Positions 56,305 through 64,000 of a DNA stretch of 64,000 nucleotides are shown here, piece by piece. The DNA is from Atlantibacter hermannii. Lineage in GTDB: Bacteria; Pseudomonadota; Gammaproteobacteria; Enterobacterales; Enterobacteriaceae. The position numbers and the translations under genes are program-made. Each line of letters starts with the position of its first letter. Position 1 is the first letter of the stretch. Under the pieces are notes generated by a model that saw only the letters and a program-made list of their open reading frames with translations, had not been told where the DNA came from and searched no databases. Where the stretch lies: NCBI RefSeq assembly GCF_009907385.1, contig NZ_JAAATR010000116.1:1-64000 (forward strand), read 5' to 3'.

Positions 56305-57075
56305 ATGACAATAACGCAAAATATACCGGATCCCGATCGCTTGTTATGTGATGTAAACGCGTTTGCCAAACCCGTAATAATAAGTCTGGTGGGCGCCGGA
56401 GGTAAAACCAGCACGCTGTTTTGGTTAGCTGGATTATTTTGTCATTCCGGCCGGCGCGTACTGATTACCTCCACCACCCAGATGTATTTGCCCGATCCTT
56501 CCTGCCCGGTAACGCTTTGTCGCGACCCTGCGCAACTTCCCGCTGACCGTTTTCACTTGCCGTTGATGGCCTGTTTCTCAGGCTGGAATGCCGCCCGTAA
56601 CAAAGTGCGCGGTTTCGCGCCGGAAATCATAGACCGCCTGATTGCGCAACAGGATCTGGATGTCATTTTGACAGAAGCTGACGGCGCTCGCGGTTTTGCC
56701 ATTAAAGCGCCCGCTGAGCATGAACCTTGCATACCTCAATCCAGTAGCTGCGTGATAGGGGTCACCGGCGGCAACCTGTTCGGTAAGCCGGTTGGGCCAG
56801 ATAACGTTCATCGTTGGGCGCACTTTGCCGCGATTACCGGGCTTAGCGCCGGAGACCGGCTGGATACGCCAGCCCTACGGCGGTTGGTTCAGCATCCGCA
56901 GGGGCTGTTTAAAGGGGCTCCGCCGGGCTGCCGCCGGATCTGGTTTATCAATCGCGTTTCTCAATATGAGAATCAGCAAACCCTGAAAGAGATGCTGGAG
57001 GCGAACGACGTGGACGTCATCTGGCAAGGGGCGGTGCAGGAAACGCCGCCCATCACGCGCAGAGTGGTGAGATAG
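56305..57075 (+). CDS. yqeC: Selenium-dependent hydroxylase accessory protein YqeC
   Basis: A 256-residue P-loop protein. VGAGGKTSTLFWLA at about 30-43 is the Walker A loop, and EADGARG near 126 is probably a Walker B/switch segment. The family occurs with Se-dependent molybdenum hydroxylase genes and is named a hydroxylase accessory protein, but its reaction is unknown. Same length as E. coli YqeC. Followed 49 bases later by yqeB. Confidence 0.85.
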   Translation: MTITQNIPDPDRLLCDVNAFAKPVIISLVGAGGKTSTLFWLAGLFCHSGRRVLITSTTQMYLPDPSCPVTLCRDPAQLPADRFHLPLMACFSGWNAARNKVRGFAPEIIDRLIAQQDLDVILTEADGARGFAIKAPAEHEPCIPQSSSCVIGVTGGNLFGKPVGPDNVHRWAHFAAITGLSAGDRLDTPALRRLVQHPQGLFKGAPPGCRRIWFINRVSQYENQQTLKEMLEANDVDVIWQGAVQETPPITRRVVR

Positions 57076-57124
57076 CAGCCCAGGTTTAACGGGGCGCCGA
57101 ATGGATATTTCTCTTGAGGTAACA

Positions 57125-58750
57125 ATGAATATTTTCACTGAAGCGGCAAAACTCGAAGAAAAAAACTGCCCGTTCGCCATGGCGCAAATTATCGATAGCC
57201 GCGGCTCCACGCCGCGTCATTCGGCGCAAATGATTGTGCATCAGGATGGCTCCATCGTCGGCACGATCGGCGGCGGCATGGTGGAGCGTCGGGTCATTGA
57301 CGAAGCGCTGGAGGCGATGCGCGAACGTAGACCCCGGCTGTTCCACGGACGCATGGCGCGTAACGGCGATGACGCGGTCGGGTCCGACTGCGGCGGCGCG
57401 ATGTCAGTGTACATCAGCGTTCACGGGTTGCGGCCCCGGCTGGTGCTGATTGGCGCAGGCCACGTTAACCGGGCGATTGCCCTGGCGGCGCAGCCGCTCG
57501 GATTCGAAATTTCAGTGGCGGATATTTACCCGGAAAGCCTCAATCCCGATTTTTTCCCACCCGCAACGCAGTTGCTCCACGCGGCATCGTTTTCCGCCGC
57601 CGTGGACGCTCTCGATATCAAGCCCGATAACTTTGTGCTGATCGCCACCAATAACCAGGATCGTGAGGCGCTGGATAAACTGATTTCTCAGCCTGTTGCC
57701 TGGCTTGGCTTGCTGGCCAGCCGCCGCAAAGCCCAGGTGTTTATCCGCCAGATGCGTGAAAGCGGGATAACCGACGATCAACTGGCTCAGTTCCATGCGC
57801 CCGTCGGCTATAACATCGGCGCGGAAACCCCGCAGGAAATCGCCATCAGCGTGTTAGCGGAAATTTTACAGATTAAAAATCACGCGGCGGGCGGGCTGAT
57901 GAGCCAGGCGGCGCACCCATCCCATCATCAGCGGGTGGCGATCCGCGGGGCGGGGGATATCGCGACCGGTGTGGCGCTGCGCCTGTTCCATGCCGGATTT
58001 AAAGTGATCATGCTGGAAGTGGACAAACCCACGGTGATCCGCCGTACCGTGGCGTTTGCCCAGGCGGTGTTCGATGGCGAAATGGTGGTGGAAGGGGTGA
58101 CGGCGAAACGCGCCGCTTCCGCCAGAGAGGCGCTCGCCCTGGCGGACAGCGGCGTAGTGCCGGTGCTGATCGACCCGAATTGCGCCTCGCTGAACGTACT
58201 GGAGCCGGGCTGCCTGGTGGATGCCATCCTCGCCAAAGAAAATACCGGCACCCACTGCGGTATGGCACCGATAACTCTGGCGCTGGGGCCGGGCTTTACC
58301 GCCGGAAAAGATTGCCATGCGGTGATCGAAACCAATCGCGGGCACTGGCTGGGGCAGGTGATTTATAACGGGACGGCTCAGGAAAATACCGGCATTCCGG
58401 GCAATATTATGGGCCACACCTCGCGGCGGGTGATCCGCGCGCCGGTCGCCGGGATCATGCACGGGTCTGTCAAACTGGGCGATATCGTGAAGGAAGGCGA
58501 TGTGATTGCCCATATTGGCGACACGCCTGTCGAAGCGCCGCTGGCGGGAATGGTGCGCGGCTTGCTTAATGACGGCCTGGCGGTGAGCGGCGGATTCAAA
58601 ATCGGCGATATCGATCCGCGCGGCGCGGCGGCGGATTACACCAGCGTGTCCGATAAGGCCCGCGCCATCGGCGGCGGCGTGCTGGAAGCGCTGATGACCC
58701 TGATGCATCAGGGCGTGAAATCCACCGAGGATGTCCTGACAGTAGCGTAA
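57125..58750 (+). CDS. yqeB: XdhC-like/EF2563-type maturation protein YqeB
   Basis: A 541-residue two-part protein. Residues 1-260 are XdhC/CoxF-like, the chaperones that sulfurate and insert molybdenum cofactor (AMAQIIDSRGSTPRHSAQM, TIGGGMVERRV, Rossmann VLIGAGHVNRAIA). Residues 275-541 are the EF2563-type domain specific to selenium-dependent hydroxylase systems (IRGAGDIATGVALRL, AGIMHGSVKLGD, IGGGVLEALM). It probably matures XdhD, perhaps by installing selenium in place of sulfur at Mo; that is inference. The ATG at 57125 matches the E. coli start. Confidence 0.88.
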   Translation: MNIFTEAAKLEEKNCPFAMAQIIDSRGSTPRHSAQMIVHQDGSIVGTIGGGMVERRVIDEALEAMRERRPRLFHGRMARNGDDAVGSDCGGAMSVYISVHGLRPRLVLIGAGHVNRAIALAAQPLGFEISVADIYPESLNPDFFPPATQLLHAASFSAAVDALDIKPDNFVLIATNNQDREALDKLISQPVAWLGLLASRRKAQVFIRQMRESGITDDQLAQFHAPVGYNIGAETPQEIAISVLAEILQIKNHAAGGLMSQAAHPSHHQRVAIRGAGDIATGVALRLFHAGFKVIMLEVDKPTVIRRTVAFAQAVFDGEMVVEGVTAKRAASAREALALADSGVVPVLIDPNCASLNVLEPGCLVDAILAKENTGTHCGMAPITLALGPGFTAGKDCHAVIETNRGHWLGQVIYNGTAQENTGIPGNIMGHTSRRVIRAPVAGIMHGSVKLGDIVKEGDVIAHIGDTPVEAPLAGMVRGLLNDGLAVSGGFKIGDIDPRGAAADYTSVSDKARAIGGGVLEALMTLMHQGVKSTEDVLTVA

Positions 58751-58762
58751 CGTCATAATAAA

Positions 58763-58784
58763 AAAGGGCGCTGCGGCGCCCTTT
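58763..58784 (-). terminator. Terminator between yqeB and yqeA
   Basis: Stem AAAGGGCGC / GCGCCCTTT with a 4-nt loop. T run on the minus strand is clear, so it ends the ygeW-ygeX-ygeY-hyuA-yqeA operon and may also end yqeB. Confidence 0.8.
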
Positions 58785-58803
58785 GCTGTTTCCGGATGAC
58801 AGT

Positions 58804-59736
58804 TTACTGGCTGATAATCGTGCCGGTTTTGCCTTCAATCCCTTCTTTCGCTTTGCTCAATACGGTGATCAGCGCCTCGCGGCCCGGACGGGAACGGGCA
58901 AACGCGGCGGCGGCCTCCACTTTCGGCAGCATCGATCCTTTGGCGAAATGCCCTTCGTCGATAAAGCGCTGGGCGTCGTTCAGCGACAGGCGATCCAACC
59001 ACTGCTCGTTGGGCTTGCCAAAGTTGATCGCCACTTTTTCTACTGCGGTGAGGATAATCAGCATATCGGCGTCGATCATCTCCGCCAGCCGGGCGCTGGC
59101 CCAGTCTTTGTCGATCACCGCGCTGGCTCCGCGCAGATGATTGCCTTCGCGGATCACCGGGATACCGCCGCCGCCTGCGGTGATCACCACGTGGCCCGCT
59201 TCCATCATCGCTTTAACGGTCTCTTTCTCGATGATATCCACCGGTTTCGGCGAGGCCACCACGCGCCGGTAACCGCGCCCGGCATCCTCTTTCATGGTGT
59301 AGCCCTGCTGGGTTAAACGCGCGGCTTCCTGCTCGCTGAAGAAGGAGCCGATAGGCTTGGTGGGATTAAGAAACGCCGGATCGTTAGCGTCCACTTCGAC
59401 CTGGGTAATCAGGGTGGCGACCGGTATCGGCATCTGGCGTGAAAGCAGCTCTTCACGCAGCGCGTTTTGCAGATCGTAGCCGATGTAGCCCTGGCTGAGC
59501 GCCACGCAGACCGACATCGGCAGCATCGGGGTATGCGCCTCGGTTTTAGCGGCGGCTTCAAACGCCAGGTTGATCATGCCCACCTGTGGACCGTTGCCGT
59601 GCGTCACCACCACCTGATGGCCCTGGGCGATTAAATCGACTATCGCCCGGGAGGTGGTTTTTACCGCTGCCATCTGCCCGGCCAGATCGTCGCCAAGGGC
59701 ATTCCCGCCTAGGGCGAGAACAATTTTCTTACTCAT
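58804..59736 (-). CDS. yqeA: Carbamate kinase-like protein YqeA
   Basis: A 310-residue carbamate kinase family protein that would make ATP and carbamate from carbamoyl phosphate and ADP. LALGGNALG at 6-14, THGNGPQVG near 44 and AGGGGIPVI near 190 are the phosphate- and nucleotide-binding loops. Last gene of the minus-strand operon. With the carbamoyltransferase-like ygeW upstream it would supply substrate-level ATP from ureido intermediates. Confidence 0.92.
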   Translation of the reverse strand: MSKKIVLALGGNALGDDLAGQMAAVKTTSRAIVDLIAQGHQVVVTHGNGPQVGMINLAFEAAAKTEAHTPMLPMSVCVALSQGYIGYDLQNALREELLSRQMPIPVATLITQVEVDANDPAFLNPTKPIGSFFSEQEAARLTQQGYTMKEDAGRGYRRVVASPKPVDIIEKETVKAMMEAGHVVITAGGGGIPVIREGNHLRGASAVIDKDWASARLAEMIDADMLIILTAVEKVAINFGKPNEQWLDRLSLNDAQRFIDEGHFAKGSMLPKVEAAAAFARSRPGREALITVLSKAKEGIEGKTGTIISQ

Positions 59737-59789
59737 CCTTTCCTCACTTCGTAGGGTTTCGGGGTCATCCGTTTACGCCACATTGCCGG

Positions 59790-61175
59790 TTACGGGACGG
59801 GGTGTTTAAACGGTTTACGTCGCAGGTAGCGCCCTTGACCGGGGCTACCGGTAAATTTTCCGTCGCGAAAAACGGTATTGCCGCGCGACAGGGTGTGGCG
59901 AATTTCGCCCTGGCACACCCAGCCTTCCCAGGGGGAGTAATCGGCGTTGTCGTGCAGGTTTTCGTGGCGGATGGTGGTGGTACGGCGCGGGTCGATAATC
60001 ACGATATCCCCGTCCGCGCCGGGGGCAATCTGGCCTTTATGCGGCCACAGGCCGAACAGTTTGGCCGGGGTGGCGCTGGTCAGGGCGACAAAGCGCTCGG
60101 GGGAAATGCGCCCGCTCATCACTCCGTGGGAGAACAGCAGCAACAGGCGGTTTTCCACGCCGGGCAGGCCGTTCGGGCAGCGGCTGAAATCGCCGCCGGA
60201 AAGATGCTGGCGCTGCGCCATGGAAAAGGTGCAGTGGTCGGTCGCCACCACGTCCACCGCGCCGTCAGCGATGCCGCACCACAGTTTGTCCTGCTCGCGC
60301 GCGTTGCGCAGCGGCGGGCTGAGAATAAACTTCAGCGCATCCTCCGCCTGGTAGCTGCGCTCATCCAGCAGCAGATACTGCGGGCAGGTTTCCACCCACA
60401 CCGGCTGATGCTGCGCCCGCGCCAGCCGTAAGTAATCCAGCCCCAGGCCATTAGAGAGATGCACGATGTACAGCGGCGCATCGCCTGACAGATGCGCCAG
60501 GTTGATCATCCGGGCGATGGCTTCGGCTTCACACTCCAGCGGACGACTGAGGGCGTGATACATCGGCGCGGTTTTACCGGAGGCAATGAATTCGGCCCGC
60601 TTGCGGGCGATCGCCGCGTCGTTTTCCGGGTGAACCGTGGTCAGCGCGCCGGCGTCGTTCAGCCGCCGCAGTGCCTGCAATACTTCGTCGTCGTTGAGCT
60701 TGAATTGATAGGTCAGGTAGAGTTTAAAGCTGCTGATCCCTTCCTCTACCATCATCGGGATCTCGTCGAGAATGGCGTGGTTGATATGTTGGATCACGCC
60801 GTGAAAGCTGTAGTCGATCACCGCTTTATGGGCGGCGTAGCCGTGATACACCTCCAGCTGATGGCGCAGTTTGCAGCCCGCAGGCCCGAATCCCATATGG
60901 TCAATAATGGTTGTTGTACCGCCACACGCGGCGGCGCGGGTACCGGTAAAAAAATCATCACAGCTCCGGGCGATGCCGACGTCGATGTTGAAATGGGTAT
61001 GCACGTCAATGCCGCCGGGCATCACGTAACACCCTTCGGCGTCGAGGGTTTCACAGGGCAATTCGGGGTTGATGGCGGGGGCGACCTGGCGGATATGGCC
61101 GTTTTCGATCAGCACGTCCTGGCGGGCCCGGCCGTCAGCGTTGACGATGGTGCCGTTTTGAATCAGTACACGCAT
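59790..61175 (-). CDS. hyuA: D-hydantoinase/dihydropyrimidinase-like amidohydrolase
   Basis: A 461-residue zinc amidohydrolase (YgeZ) that opens phenylhydantoin-like cyclic ureides. Metal ligands are DVHTHFN near residue 58, the carboxylated Lys in SFKLYLTYQFK near 150, HPENDAA and ATDHCTFS. In this cluster it would open a purine-derived five-membered cyclic ureide. The ATG at 61175 is the family start; the frame continues 15 codons upstream without match. 53 bases before yqeA. Confidence 0.92.
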   Translation of the reverse strand: MRVLIQNGTIVNADGRARQDVLIENGHIRQVAPAINPELPCETLDAEGCYVMPGGIDVHTHFNIDVGIARSCDDFFTGTRAAACGGTTTIIDHMGFGPAGCKLRHQLEVYHGYAAHKAVIDYSFHGVIQHINHAILDEIPMMVEEGISSFKLYLTYQFKLNDDEVLQALRRLNDAGALTTVHPENDAAIARKRAEFIASGKTAPMYHALSRPLECEAEAIARMINLAHLSGDAPLYIVHLSNGLGLDYLRLARAQHQPVWVETCPQYLLLDERSYQAEDALKFILSPPLRNAREQDKLWCGIADGAVDVVATDHCTFSMAQRQHLSGGDFSRCPNGLPGVENRLLLLFSHGVMSGRISPERFVALTSATPAKLFGLWPHKGQIAPGADGDIVIIDPRRTTTIRHENLHDNADYSPWEGWVCQGEIRHTLSRGNTVFRDGKFTGSPGQGRYLRRKPFKHPVP

Positions 61176-61187
61176 AAACACTCCATA

Positions 61188-61215
61188 ATCCCTCCGGCAT
61201 TGAAGCCGGAGGGAT
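61188..61215 (-). other. Intercistronic hairpin hyuA-ygeY
   Basis: A perfect 11-bp stem ATCCCTCCGGC / GCCGGAGGGAT with a 6-nt loop and no T run. It lies between ygeY and hyuA and probably protects or sets the dose of the upstream mRNA. Confidence 0.6.
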
Positions 61216-61225
61216 GGCACAATGA

Positions 61226-62443
61226 TTATTGTTTTTCTGTAGCAAGCCAGGCCAGTGGGATCGCGGCATACATGGCGGCGCAGGTAACCAGATGCGCTTT
61301 CCAGGTTTTCTCGTTCGGCGCATGCGCTTCCGGCTCTTTACCCGGACCGAAGCCGACTACCGGAATGCCGTGACGGCCCATGATCGAGACGCCGTTGGTG
61401 GAGAAGGTCCACTTATCGACGACCGGCTGCTGATGGAACAGGCCTTCATAGGCCGCCGCCAGCGCGCGAACCGTGAAGTGATCTTCTTCCACTTTCCAGG
61501 TCGGGAAGTAGCACTCGGTGGGGTAAACCAGGCCGGTCCATGACGGGCGGTCGTAGTTGTACATTGAGACCACCGCGTTAGCCTGCTGTACCGCCGGCAG
61601 GGCGCGGATTTCATCCAGCGCGCCTTCCCAGGTTTCGCCCCAGGTGAGACGACGGTCGATGGAAACCGCGCAGCTGTCCGCCACGGCGCAGCGGCTTGGC
61701 GAGGTGAAGAAGATTTCCGAAACGGTCAGCGTGCCTTTGCCGAGGAAGTCGTCATGACCTAAACGCTGGGACAATCCCTGGAGTTCGTTGAGGATCGGGC
61801 CCATTTTGAAAATCGCGTTGTCGCCGCGCTCCGGCGCAGAGCCGTGGCAGCTCACGCCCTGCACGTCGACGCGAATTTCCATACGGCCGCGCTGGCCGCG
61901 ATAAATCTGGCAGTCGGTGGGTTCGGTGCTGACCACAAACTCCGGACGGATGCCGGACTGCTCGATGATGTACTGCCAGCACAGGCCGTCGCAGTCCTCT
62001 TCCTGCACGGTGCCGGTGACCAGCAGCGTGTAGTCATCTTCAAGGCCCAGGTCTTTGATGATCTTACCGGCATACACCATCGACGCCATGCCGCCTTCCT
62101 GGTCGGATGCGCCGCGCCCGCCGATCAGTTCATCGGTTTCCATGCCGGTGTACGGGTCGAAGTTCCAGTTTTTGATGTTGCCGATGCCGACGGTGTCGAT
62201 GTGGGCATCCATGGCGACCAGGCGCGGGCCGTGGCCAACGTAGCCGAGAATGTTGCCCATCGGGTCGATTTCCACTTTATCGAAACCGACTTTTTCCATT
62301 TCCTGTTTGATGCGGTGAATAACGCGCTTCTCGTCGCAGCTCTCGCTGGGAATAGCGATCATGTCGCGTAGAAAACGGGTCATATCGTCTTTGTAGTGGT
62401 TCGCTTTTTCCAGAATGAGCGCGAACGGAATATGTTTAGCCAT
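61226..62443 (-). CDS. ygeY: M20-family metallohydrolase YgeY
   Basis: A 405-residue dinuclear zinc peptidase/deacylase family protein. Metal ligands lie in [36 protein letters not shown] and EAHAPNEK. Homologues remove acyl or carbamoyl groups from small amides, so a ureido-diaminopropionate-type substrate is plausible here but unproven. The protein is strongly conserved against E. coli YgeY. Fourth from the end of the minus-strand operon. Confidence 0.92.
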   Translation of the reverse strand: MAKHIPFALILEKANHYKDDMTRFLRDMIAIPSESCDEKRVIHRIKQEMEKVGFDKVEIDPMGNILGYVGHGPRLVAMDAHIDTVGIGNIKNWNFDPYTGMETDELIGGRGASDQEGGMASMVYAGKIIKDLGLEDDYTLLVTGTVQEEDCDGLCWQYIIEQSGIRPEFVVSTEPTDCQIYRGQRGRMEIRVDVQGVSCHGSAPERGDNAIFKMGPILNELQGLSQRLGHDDFLGKGTLTVSEIFFTSPSRCAVADSCAVSIDRRLTWGETWEGALDEIRALPAVQQANAVVSMYNYDRPSWTGLVYPTECYFPTWKVEEDHFTVRALAAAYEGLFHQQPVVDKWTFSTNGVSIMGRHGIPVVGFGPGKEPEAHAPNEKTWKAHLVTCAAMYAAIPLAWLATEKQ

Positions 62444-62463
62444 CTTTGATTCTCCAGTCTCAG

Positions 62464-62484
62464 GCTCCCCGTCCGACAGGGAGC
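62464..62484 (-). other. Intercistronic hairpin ygeY-ygeX
   Basis: Stem GCTCCC / GGGAGC with a 9-nt loop in the 71-base spacer. No T run. Confidence 0.45.
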
Positions 62485-62514
62485 GTCAATTCGTCAGTGT
62501 GAAAGTGCGCGGTG

Positions 62515-63711
62515 TTAACCCGGAATGCCGTGTTTGCCTTCCCAGACCACTTCGCGGTAGTGCTTCACGTCGGTATCGCCTTCGGTGCTGATCGCCAGCA
62601 CCACGGCGTCTTTATCCAGCCCCAGTTTTTTCATTAAGGCGTCGCGCTGCGGATGGTAATGCACGGCAGCAAGCACCCCGAGGCCCACCGCGCCGGATTC
62701 GCCAGACACCACGCGATGATCGCTGCCGAGCGGGTTGCCCAGCACCCGCATCCCCAGCGCGGCGACGGCGTCCTGGCAGGAGATAAACTGGGTGGCGCAG
62801 TTGCGTAAAATCTCCCAGCCCAGCGGGTTTGGCTCGCCACAGGCCAGACCGGCCATGATGGTGGCCATATCGCCGCCGACGTTGACGATTTCGCCCTTCA
62901 CGCCGGAGCGGTAAACGCAGTCGGCCAGTTCCGGTTCAACAATCACCGAGTGCAGATTGCGTGGACCGTAGACGTCCACCAGATAGCCGAGCACGCCGCC
63001 CGCCATCGCGCCAACGCCCGCCTGTAACAGAACGTGGGTGGGCTTCACGCCGATCGCATTCATCTGTTCGACGGCTTCGTCCGCCAGGGTGGCGTAGCCC
63101 TGCATGATCCACGTCGGGATGGTGGTGTAGCCTTCCCAGGCGGTGTCCTGCACCACTTCCCAGCCGTTTTGCTGGGCGTTTTTCATGGTCAGGCGCACGG
63201 TGTCGTCATAGTTCATGTCGGTGACGATGCACTCCGCGCCCAGCTTGAGGATGGCGTCCACGCGTTCCTGGGCCGATCCTTTCGGCATATACACCACGGC
63301 ATTCTGGCCGAGCTGCTTCGCCGCCCACGCCACGCCGCGGCCATGGTTGCCGTCGGTCGTGGTGGCGAAGGTCATTTTTTCGCTGATGGTGGTTTTGATC
63401 TTCTCGAACGAGAAATCAGCGATGTTGATGTGGTATTTCTCGCACAGCAACTGGGCGATGGCGTAAGCGCCGCCCAGCATCTTGAATGCGTTGAGCCCGA
63501 AGCGCTGGGACTCATCTTTGACCAGGATTTTTTTTACGCCGAACAGCCCGGCGAGTTCGTCCAGCGCGTACAGCGGCGTTGGCTGATATCCCGCGATTTT
63601 CTGATGAAACTGGCGGGCCTGCTGCGCCTGTTTTTGCGAGAACAGCGGCGAGGTTTCACCGTTAAAAAATCGGTTATCGGCGATATCCATTTTCAATGCG
63701 AAAACTGACAT
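62515..63711 (-). CDS. ygeX: 2,3-diaminopropionate ammonia-lyase
   Basis: A 398-residue fold-type II PLP enzyme (DpaL) that converts 2,3-diaminopropionate to pyruvate and two ammonia. The PLP lysine is Lys77 in GLNAFKMLGG and the phosphate loop is TTDGNHGRGVAW near 115. Same length as E. coli YgeX. It would be the end step that turns the purine-derived carbon chain into pyruvate. Confidence 0.95.
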   Translation of the reverse strand: MSVFALKMDIADNRFFNGETSPLFSQKQAQQARQFHQKIAGYQPTPLYALDELAGLFGVKKILVKDESQRFGLNAFKMLGGAYAIAQLLCEKYHINIADFSFEKIKTTISEKMTFATTTDGNHGRGVAWAAKQLGQNAVVYMPKGSAQERVDAILKLGAECIVTDMNYDDTVRLTMKNAQQNGWEVVQDTAWEGYTTIPTWIMQGYATLADEAVEQMNAIGVKPTHVLLQAGVGAMAGGVLGYLVDVYGPRNLHSVIVEPELADCVYRSGVKGEIVNVGGDMATIMAGLACGEPNPLGWEILRNCATQFISCQDAVAALGMRVLGNPLGSDHRVVSGESGAVGLGVLAAVHYHPQRDALMKKLGLDKDAVVLAISTEGDTDVKHYREVVWEGKHGIPG

Positions 63712-63752
63712 ATCCCATCCTTATCCTTCATAACATCGTGGGGAGCAGAGAG

Positions 63753-63770
63753 GCCGGCCCGCAGGCCGGC
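63753..63770 (-). other. Intercistronic hairpin ygeX-ygeW
   Basis: Stem GCCGGCC / GGCCGGC with a CGCA loop in the 67-base spacer, eight bases before the ygeW stop on the plus coordinate. No T run. Confidence 0.5.
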
Positions 63771-63778
63771 GGAGTGGA

Positions 63779-64000
63779 TTATTTGATCCGTTTTTGGGCT
63801 TCCTGGAGCAGCTGTTCCAGCAGAACGCCGGGTTTGGCATATTTACGCGCGAGGATCATGGCGGCGATGATGTACGGCTTCCAGCTGGCTTCTTTATAAG
63901 TGGCGATGCGGTATTTCTCGAACACGCCTTCGGTAACTTCGCCCTCTTTACAGGAGACGCCGCTGATATCCGCAGGCAGGCAGTGCATGTACAGCGCCTC
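63779..64000 (-). CDS. ygeW: Carbamoyltransferase-like protein YgeW, 3' part
   Basis: The last 73 residues of an aspartate/ornithine carbamoyltransferase-family protein. The visible end contains MHCLPADISGVSCKEGEV, where HCLP is the family's conserved substrate-binding motif, and finishes KRIK. The start lies beyond the window. E. coli YgeW has no proven reaction. Next to carbamate kinase and diaminopropionate lyase, it probably phosphorolyses a ureido compound to carbamoyl phosphate. Confidence 0.92.
   Translation of the reverse strand, partial: EALYMHCLPADISGVSCKEGEVTEGVFEKYRIATYKEASWKPYIIAAMILARKYAKPGVLLEQLLQEAQKRIK

Noticed and set aside
47251-58750. Selenocysteine (in-frame TGA) in the Se-dependent hydroxylase cluster
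   Set aside because: xdhD, ygfK, ygfM and yqeB are all open without internal TGA, so any selenium would be a labile cofactor, not selenocysteine.

Overview
The window is a chromosomal backbone segment from a member of the Enterobacteriaceae. Almost every gene can be matched by eye to an Escherichia coli protein and sits in the order tktA...epd-pgk-fbaA...serA...gcvTHP...recJ-prfB-lysS...xdhD...ygeX. The high GC content, the missing scpABC and idi loci, and an extra ECF transporter point to a higher-GC genus (Klebsiella/Enterobacter/Kosakonia/Citrobacter-like) rather than Escherichia. The genus cannot be fixed from this sequence alone. No phage, insertion sequence, tRNA, rRNA or CRISPR array was found.

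Layout. 1-598: 3' end of tktA. 641-3725 (minus): a complete five-gene ECF-type ABC importer operon with a PPC/DUF296 gene at its head, replacing the yggC-cmtBA genes found here in E. coli. 4106-7607: epd-pgk-fbaA (glycolysis, B6 synthesis) under visible CRP and Cra sites. 7808-13690: mscS, argO, yggE, argP, rpiA, serA. 13730-14943 (minus): fau, 6S RNA and zapA. 15105-19413: ygfB-pepP-ubiH-ubiI. 19825-24322: gcvTHP with a well conserved GcvA/PurR control region. 24383-29036: a short-chain dehydrogenase, a tri-haem cytochrome c peroxidase behind a perfect FNR box, bglA and an RpiR-type regulator. 29150-38920: yqfB, trhA, ygfZ, sdhE-cptA, fldB, xerD-dsbC-recJ and prfB-lysS, with the prfB programmed frameshift intact.

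38971-64000 is the most unusual part: a contiguous anaerobic purine/urate catabolic supercluster. It contains transporters (uacT, xanQ, ghxQ), guanine deaminase (guaD), a molybdenum hydroxylase (xdhD with ygfM), redox proteins (uacF, ygfK), an amidohydrolase (ssnA), cofactor maturation genes (mocA, yqeC, yqeB), and a downstream branch (ygeW-ygeX-ygeY-hyuA-yqeA) that would take ring-opened products through 2,3-diaminopropionate to pyruvate and ammonia, and carbamoyl groups to ATP through a carbamate kinase.

Reading the control regions shows -24/-12 (sigma-54-type) promoter candidates before ygfK, xanQ and uacT, an 11-bp motif shared between the xanQ and uacT/uacF regions, a near-perfect PurR box between uacT and uacF, and a perfect CRP site before ygfK. 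XdhD carries an N-terminal [2Fe-2S]-subunit-like domain that has lost the cluster cysteines. Together these suggest one nitrogen/urate-responsive regulon, probably served by the sigma-54 activator YgeV (UacR), whose E. coli gene lies next to ygeW just outside this window.
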